Positions 59,868-64,000 of a stretch of 64,000 nt of DNA are shown here, piece after piece. Each line of letters begins with the position of its first letter. Within the stretch, counting starts at the first letter, position 1. The DNA comes from PALSA-243 sp963743705 (GTDB lineage: Bacteria; Acidobacteriota; Terriglobia; Bryobacterales; Bryobacteraceae): NCBI GenBank assembly GCA_963743705.1, contig CAVUQS010000021.1, positions 496,001 to 560,000 of the forward strand, written 5' to 3'. The notes beneath the pieces are model-generated. The model worked only from the letters and a program-made list of their open reading frames with translations, was not told where the DNA came from and ran no database searches. The translations under genes and the position numbers were made by a program.

Positions 59868-59954
59868 CGACTCCCAGCATATCCGGTCGGGCGGCATATT
59901 TCAAGTACTTTTAGTTGCAAAGCCAATTCCGTGCGCTATCGTGTCCTATTCCGC

Positions 59955-59960
59955 TAAAAT
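59955..59960 (+). promoter_or_regulatory. Putative -10 hexamer TAAAAT (GCTAAAAT)
   Basis: TAAAAT only 6 bases before the GTG at 59967, so the transcript would begin at or just at the start codon (leaderless). Confidence 0.45.
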
Positions 59961-59966
59961 ACGTTC

Positions 59967-60842
59967 GTGGCCCCGAGGGAGCAGTATTCGCGCGCGGACG
60001 TCCGGCGGCAGTTCGGCGTCACCGAGCGCCAGCTGAAAAGCTGGGAGAAGCAGGAACTTCTCGCCGTCGCTGAGACCTATTCCTTCTCCGATCTCGTCGC
60101 CATCAAAACGCTGGTCAAGCTTCGCGAAAATCACATCCAGCCGCGCCGCATCGGCGAGGCGCTCGCCGCGCTCCGCCGCAAGCTCGATTGGGTCAAGGAG
60201 CCGCTCGCCGAGCTTCGCATCGTTTCTGACGGCAAACGCATCGCGGTGCAGCTTCCCGGCGAAAAAATGGAGGCCATCAGCGGCCAGATCCTCTTCGATT
60301 TCGACGCAGCCGGTCTGGCCAGCGTCACCAGCCTTCCGGAAAAGAAGCGCACCGGCAATCGACTGCGCGATTCCGAAGCCTGGTTCCAGAAAGGTCTCGA
60401 CCTCGAGGAAACCGGCGCTCCGGTCGAAGCCGCCATCGAGGCTTACCGCACCGCGCTCGAGTTGAATCCCCAAGCCGCGGGCGCGCTCGTGAATCTCGGC
60501 ACCATTTGCTATCGCCAGCGCAAATTCGCCGAAGCCGAAAAATACTACCGCGATGCCGTCGAAGCCGATCCCGATTATCCCCTGGCGCAGTTCAATCTCG
60601 GCAACCTCTACGACGAACAAGCTCGCGTCGGCGAAGCCTTCGAGCACTATCGCAAGGCGCTACGGCTGAATCCCGGCTATGCCGACGCCCATTTCAACGT
60701 CGCGCTGCTCTGCGAACGTTCCGGCGACGCGCTCCGGGCTGTCCACCACTGGAAAAGCTACTTGAAATTGGATCCTTCCGGCCAGTGGGCCGATATCGCG
60801 CGCCGCCAACTCGCCCGTCTTCGCGAAGCCGTGATCCGCTAG
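59967..60842 (+). CDS. MerR-like DNA-binding domain fused to TPR repeats
   Basis: 291-aa two-part protein. The N-terminus (1-75) is a MerR-type winged helix: YSRADVRRQFGVTERQLKSWEKQELL, then the Y/W-containing YSFSDLVAIKTLVKLRENHIQP. A middle region (75-125) of unknown fold follows. The C-terminal part (about 130-285) has at least four TPR units (AWFQKGLDLEETGAPVEAAIEAY, AAGALVNLGTICYRQRKFAEAEKYY, LAQFNLGNLYDEQARVGEAFEHY, ADAHFNVALLCERSGDALRAVHHW). No metal-binding cysteines of classical MerR. Likely a regulator with a protein-binding module. Start GTG 59967; convergent to flgL with 4-base overlap. Confidence 0.85.
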   Translation: MAPREQYSRADVRRQFGVTERQLKSWEKQELLAVAETYSFSDLVAIKTLVKLRENHIQPRRIGEALAALRRKLDWVKEPLAELRIVSDGKRIAVQLPGEKMEAISGQILFDFDAAGLASVTSLPEKKRTGNRLRDSEAWFQKGLDLEETGAPVEAAIEAYRTALELNPQAAGALVNLGTICYRQRKFAEAEKYYRDAVEADPDYPLAQFNLGNLYDEQARVGEAFEHYRKALRLNPGYADAHFNVALLCERSGDALRAVHHWKSYLKLDPSGQWADIARRQLARLREAVIR

Positions 60843-61759
60843 CCCAGATAGCTGAACAAACTTGTCTTCGGCATCTCCTCCTGCGATTGAAACGCCGCCT
60901 GAAGCTGCGTGCCCGCCTCGCTCAAAATCAAAGCGTCGCTCGTCACATCGGCGTCTTCGATGTTGCTGACCTGCGCCTGCAGTTGCGTATCGTAGTTTTG
61001 CGAGTAGGTTGTGGCGCTCTGTAGGCGGTTCTCCACGTTCCCGTAGAACGATTGCGCGTCGTTCAAATGCGTCGATGCCAGCTTGATCGAGTTCTGCGCC
61101 GCAGCAATCCCCGTCTGGTCGTTGTTGAGCAGCGCGGTGCGCAGGCTGTTCAGCGCCGAGAAGACATTGTCCGAGGCCGGCGTTCCGTCCGTGTTCTGGT
61201 CGTCGAAGACTTGCTGCGCCGTCATCGAGGCCTGAAACGTGCCGCCTTCCGGGTCCTGGATCAGACGCGTCGAAGACGGGCTCGTCAGCTGGTCGACCCC
61301 CTTCGCCGCTGAGAGGTCGAGCCGATACGTCGGATTCTGGTCGTCGTCGCCGCTGAAAATGTAGCGCCCCTGCACCTGCGTCTGGCTGATCGCAACCATC
61401 TGCGTGAGCAAGCCCTCTACTTGTTGAGCCAGCGACGCCCGTGTGTCCGCGGTTTGCGTGGAGCTCGCGCCTTCCGCGCCCAGTTGCGTGGCGCTATCCA
61501 TCAACTGAATAGCCGAGTTCATGGCCCCGTCGGCGCTCTGCGCGTTCGTCTGCTCCAGGCTCAAATTGCTCTGGATCTGCGTGTTTTGCTGCTCATTCGA
61601 GCGCAGTTGCAGCAGCTCCGCGATCTGGTCCGGCGCATCCGACGCCACGTTGATCCGCTTGCCGCTCGTAATCTGCTGGTTCGCCTGCGACAGCCGCTGC
61701 TGAATCTGATTCACGCCGGCGAGGAAAAGTTGAGCGGAAGGGTCGACAGCGCTAATCAT
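60839..61759 (-). CDS. flgL: Flagellar hook-associated protein 3 FlgL
   Basis: 306-aa hook-filament junction protein, flagellin-like. The N-terminal helices contain NQIQQRLSQANQQITSGKRINVASDAPDQIAEL; the C-terminal helical part ends with the coiled region and LILSEAGTQLQAAFQSQEE. It follows flgK by 8 bases with AGGAG before the ATG. Exported by the flagellar type III system and sits between FlgK and filament. Confidence 0.93.
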   Translation of the reverse strand: MISAVDPSAQLFLAGVNQIQQRLSQANQQITSGKRINVASDAPDQIAELLQLRSNEQQNTQIQSNLSLEQTNAQSADGAMNSAIQLMDSATQLGAEGASSTQTADTRASLAQQVEGLLTQMVAISQTQVQGRYIFSGDDDQNPTYRLDLSAAKGVDQLTSPSSTRLIQDPEGGTFQASMTAQQVFDDQNTDGTPASDNVFSALNSLRTALLNNDQTGIAAAQNSIKLASTHLNDAQSFYGNVENRLQSATTYSQNYDTQLQAQVSNIEDADVTSDALILSEAGTQLQAAFQSQEEMPKTSLFSYLG

Positions 61760-61767
61760 GATGGCTC

Positions 61768-63216
61768 CTAAGTGGTGGCGTTGATCATATTGACCAGATC
61801 GCCCGTAATATCGTCGATCACCGTGATGAACCGCGAATTCGCGTCGTACGCCCGCTGGAATTGCACCAGGCTGATGGCCTCCTGATCCAGATTCACGCCG
61901 GACGTTTGTTGCCGCAGATTCTCCGCCTGCGCCACGGCCGATTGCTGCGAGCTCTGCTGATTCGTCGCCTGGTTCAACGCGGTTCCCACGTTCGATGCCA
62001 TACCGGCGTAAAACGCAGTGTAGCTTTGGCCGCTGATCTCATCGGCGGCGTCTTGCGGGCTCGAAAGATTCGCCAGTGCCAACGCCGTTCCGTTCGCCAC
62101 TTCCGGCGGCCCGGGTTGAATCGCGGCTAACTGATCGCCTGTGATCGCCGGATTCACTGCCAGCGTCTGCGCCACGTTGGCCGGGTTGGTCGTATCGTAC
62201 GTGAAAAGCGCCGTTCCCGTAACTGGCGGCGGGCCGTCCGAGACATTTCCCGAAGTCAGCAGTTGATTAACACGGTCCGCCAACTGTTGCGCCATCGTGT
62301 TGATATCGCCGCTCTGGTAGGCGTCCCCGATGTACGCCGGCAATACGGTATTGCGCAGATTGAGCAGCGACCCCAGTTGTCCGCTCGAAACCTGCGCTGT
62401 GACGTCCGACCCATCCGACCCCAGAATCACCGCATGTGGCGGCGCGTTCAGATTGACTGGCGGCGGGGTCGTAGGCTGCGCCATCTGGAAGCCCAGGCTG
62501 AACTGCGTGGCGCCCATCACCAGCGGCGTTTGCCCATCCACCAGCACGGTGTATGTGCCGTCCGACTGCTTGGTGGCCGTAAAGTTCACATACTGGGAGA
62601 GCTGATCGAGCGTGTTGTGAACATTGGCGTCGAGCCCCGCGTCGTTATTGTTGCCTTGAAGAGCCTGCTGGTTATCGGCCGATAGCTGCGCCGCCAGTTG
62701 GTTGATGTCGGTGACCGTCTGCTGGATCTGCCCGTTGGTGCTCTGCGTAAACTGCGCCAGCCCCTGCGCCGTTTCCTGAAACGCCGAAGCCACGCTAGCA
62801 GCGTTATTCAGCACGTTTTGCCGTGCGTTCGAATCGTTGGGCGATTCCGACCAATTGGAAAAGCTCTGAAACAAGCCATTGAGCGCGCTCGGGATGCCGC
62901 TGGTTCCCGAAATGTCGAACAAATTTTGCAGCGATGTCAGGCTGTTGACGCTCTGCGTCGCCGCGCCCAGCAGCATGTTTTGGTTGTGGACGTTCTGCTC
63001 CGCGAATTCATCGCGCGCGCTGACCACCGCGCCGGCCCTGACCCCGCCCACTTCCCCCTTCGACGGATCGAAGCTCACCGAGTCGAGGGTTTGCGTCTGC
63101 GCCGCGTAGCCTGGCGTCTGCGCGTTCGCTACATTGTTCTGCGTCGTCTCCAGCGCCTGATCGAACGCGTTCAGCGCGCCGGCGGAAACGGAAAGCGAGG
63201 CGAGCAGGTTCGACAT
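61768..63216 (-). CDS. flgK: Flagellar hook-associated protein 1 FlgK
   Basis: 482-aa protein from ATG 63216. The N-terminal rod-type motif is LSVSAGALNAFDQALETTQNNVANAQTPGYA, followed by variable low-complexity middle sequence, and the C-terminus carries the helical motif VNLDQEAISLVQFQRAYDANSRFI. Upstream in-frame residues from 63255 overlap the flgN-like gene and are unlikely. Forms the hook cap side of the hook-filament junction. Operon with flgM, flgN-like and flgL. Confidence 0.93.
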   Translation of the reverse strand: MSNLLASLSVSAGALNAFDQALETTQNNVANAQTPGYAAQTQTLDSVSFDPSKGEVGGVRAGAVVSARDEFAEQNVHNQNMLLGAATQSVNSLTSLQNLFDISGTSGIPSALNGLFQSFSNWSESPNDSNARQNVLNNAASVASAFQETAQGLAQFTQSTNGQIQQTVTDINQLAAQLSADNQQALQGNNNDAGLDANVHNTLDQLSQYVNFTATKQSDGTYTVLVDGQTPLVMGATQFSLGFQMAQPTTPPPVNLNAPPHAVILGSDGSDVTAQVSSGQLGSLLNLRNTVLPAYIGDAYQSGDINTMAQQLADRVNQLLTSGNVSDGPPPVTGTALFTYDTTNPANVAQTLAVNPAITGDQLAAIQPGPPEVANGTALALANLSSPQDAADEISGQSYTAFYAGMASNVGTALNQATNQQSSQQSAVAQAENLRQQTSGVNLDQEAISLVQFQRAYDANSRFITVIDDITGDLVNMINATT

Positions 63217-63220
63217 AATC

Positions 63221-63535
63221 CTATGCGGACGCCAGCGTCCGCCCGCGCGGAGCAAACTCCGCCGGCGATCCGTACGCCGTGTACCCTCCGCTGCTCGTCG
63301 CCAAAATGTCTCGGCAACGCGCGTGAAACCGCGCCACCAGTTCCAGCAGCATGCGCGCCCGCCGCGCCAGCGCGTGCAACCGCCGCGCCTCCGCCACGCC
63401 GACCCGTTCGCTCCGTACGCTTAGATCGCGGGCCACGCCTTCCAGCGCGGCCGCGCTCGCGTCCATCGCCTCCGGCGTCGCCGTCTCCAGCAGCCGGCAA
63501 GCCCGTTCCAGTTCGTCTTCGAGCGTCGTCTTCAC
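63221..63535 (-). CDS. FlgN-like flagellar chaperone (by position)
   Basis: 104-aa predicted helical protein (EDELERACRLLETATPEAMD, ARRLHALARRARMLLELVARF) between flgM and flgK. FlgN is the export chaperone of FlgK and FlgL and usually occupies this slot; sequence similarity is too weak to be sure. Stops 4 bases before the flgK start, with a hairpin over its last codons. Confidence 0.6.
   Translation of the reverse strand: MKTTLEDELERACRLLETATPEAMDASAAALEGVARDLSVRSERVGVAEARRLHALARRARMLLELVARFHARCRDILATSSGGYTAYGSPAEFAPRGRTLASA
63225..63242 (-). other. Hairpin just before flgK
   Basis: Perfect inverted repeat GCGGACG-CTGG-CGTCCGC on the minus strand, ending 1 base before the flgN-like stop and 8 bases before the flgK ATG. 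It covers the last codons of the upstream gene and could affect flgK translation or RNA stability. Confidence 0.4.
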
Positions 63536-63539
63536 CGCA

Positions 63540-63830
63540 TTACTCGCTCATGGCCTCGGATATCAGCCCGCGCCCAATCGCCCCGCTATCCGCCGCGTAG
63601 TTTCCGGCTTGATATTGCGCTGCCAGCCCCGCCACCATCGCGCCCCGGCTCGATCCGAACGAGCTCAAAGCCCGCGACAGGCTTCCCAGCATGGACGAAA
63701 GATCCACACGGTCGCCATCGCCGCCACCTGCGCCTGCGCCGGTCGCGCCGCCGCTGGTGCGCGATGTGTCCTGCGCGCGGTCGGCCCCCGTCGCTCCCAG
63801 GCCCGTCAAATTGTGATTGGTAACCTTCAT
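63540..63830 (-). CDS. flgM: Anti-sigma-28 factor FlgM
   Basis: 96-aa protein starting MKVTNHNLTGLGATGADRAQ, with a glycine/alanine-rich middle, then DRVDLSSMLGSLSRALSS and the C-terminal sigma-binding helices RGAMVAGLAAQYQAGNY and AIGRGLISEAMSE. This fits FlgM proteins in length, order and position before flgN/flgK. FlgM holds the flagellar sigma factor inactive until the hook is finished and it is exported. A sigma-28-type promoter lies directly upstream. Confidence 0.88.
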   Translation of the reverse strand: MKVTNHNLTGLGATGADRAQDTSRTSGGATGAGAGGGDGDRVDLSSMLGSLSRALSSFGSSRGAMVAGLAAQYQAGNYAADSGAIGRGLISEAMSE

Positions 63831-63860
63831 AAAGCCGCCTGATACTCCCGGCTACACCAC

Positions 63861-63888
63861 ATATCGGCTCCTCCACGGAATTTCTTTA
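63861..63888 (-). promoter_or_regulatory. Flagellar sigma-28 (FliA/SigD) type promoter before flgM
   Basis: On the minus strand, TAAA (63888-63885), 16-base spacer, then GCCGATAT (63868-63861). The -10 element matches the sigma-28 consensus GCCGATAA/T at all core positions, and the spacer is within 14-16 bases as allowed for SigD. It ends 30 bases before the flgM ATG. The remaining 110 bases to the window end hold no clear gene. Confidence 0.7.
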
Positions 63889-64000
63889 GTCTTTTTTCGC
63901 TTTGAACCGGCGTGACCGTCAACACCGTTGCCAAGACCATACATGACTTCGGCGGATTTCCCCGCAAGCTTTACCAGAGCCAATATCCCGCCCCCGGCGA

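Overview
The window is GC-rich DNA from a diderm, flagellated bacterium, most likely an Acidobacteriota member of the Solibacter/Bryobacter group (Solibacterales/Bryobacterales). The best lineage clues are a secreted NHL-propeller protein ending in what looks like the Solibacter-type C-terminal domain (55046-58135), a duplicated-FtsX (ADOP-type) permease, two large YncE-propeller/phosphoesterase proteins and a MerR-like domain fused to TPRs. The assignment is inference from gene content only; no rRNA or tRNA gene was seen.

Region by region. (1) 1-9.5 kb: a tightly packed plus-strand surface-sugar operon with a CDP-glucose 4,6-dehydratase (cut by the window edge), the PLP/[2Fe-2S] 3-dehydrase RfbH, a NeuB-like PEP condensing enzyme, a KdsC-like phosphatase, a ThDP enzyme of the acetolactate synthase family, an epimerase, a TIM-barrel isomerase and three SDR oxidoreductases. 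(2) 9.5-16.6 kb: an acyltransferase, two sugar C-methyltransferase-like proteins flanking a GtrB-like glycosyltransferase, a YbhN-type membrane protein and an MFS transporter; the last three carry frameshifts. (3) 16.6-28.4 kb: a CPBP membrane protease, UbiE/MenG, GAPDH, a DinG-like helicase, QueD, a Uma2 protein, a seven-iron ferredoxin, a galU broken by several indels, a GlcD-like oxidase and a lipid kinase. (4) 28.5-39.5 kb: LigA, a YncE/phosphoesterase, a second sugar cluster on the minus strand (GT2 plus two epimerases), RlpA, a sigma-54 activator without receiver domain and a GT1. (5) 39.5-51 kb: methylmalonyl-CoA mutase large subunit, ADOP permease, patatin, a lone nuoB, GH77 amylomaltase and a second YncE/phosphoesterase. 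(6) 51-60.8 kb: a small secreted protein behind a good -24/-12 promoter, a Crp/Fnr regulator, a PP2C phosphatase, mqnP-like and mqnE genes (futalosine menaquinone route, fitting the UbiE and NuoB seen elsewhere), the NHL protein, UppS, a winged-helix/membrane-protein pair and the MerR-TPR protein. (7) 60.8-64 kb: a late flagellar operon flgM, flgN-like, flgK, flgL on the minus strand behind a sigma-28-type promoter.

Two window-wide patterns matter. First, many genes have a TANAAT-like -10 hexamer only 6-14 nt before the start codon, which suggests frequent leaderless or very short-leader transcripts. Second, about eleven or twelve single-base indels occur in only two stretches (14.1-16.2 kb and 25.1-27.4 kb), mostly in short homopolymer runs, with the protein sequence well preserved on both sides. 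This looks more like local sequence error than gene decay, so the 'broken' genes there should be read with care.

No CRISPR array, transposase, integrase, prophage or recognisable anti-phage system was seen. The most unusual biology is the composite sugar pathway at the left end. No stretch above about 300 bases lacks a gene or gene remnant.
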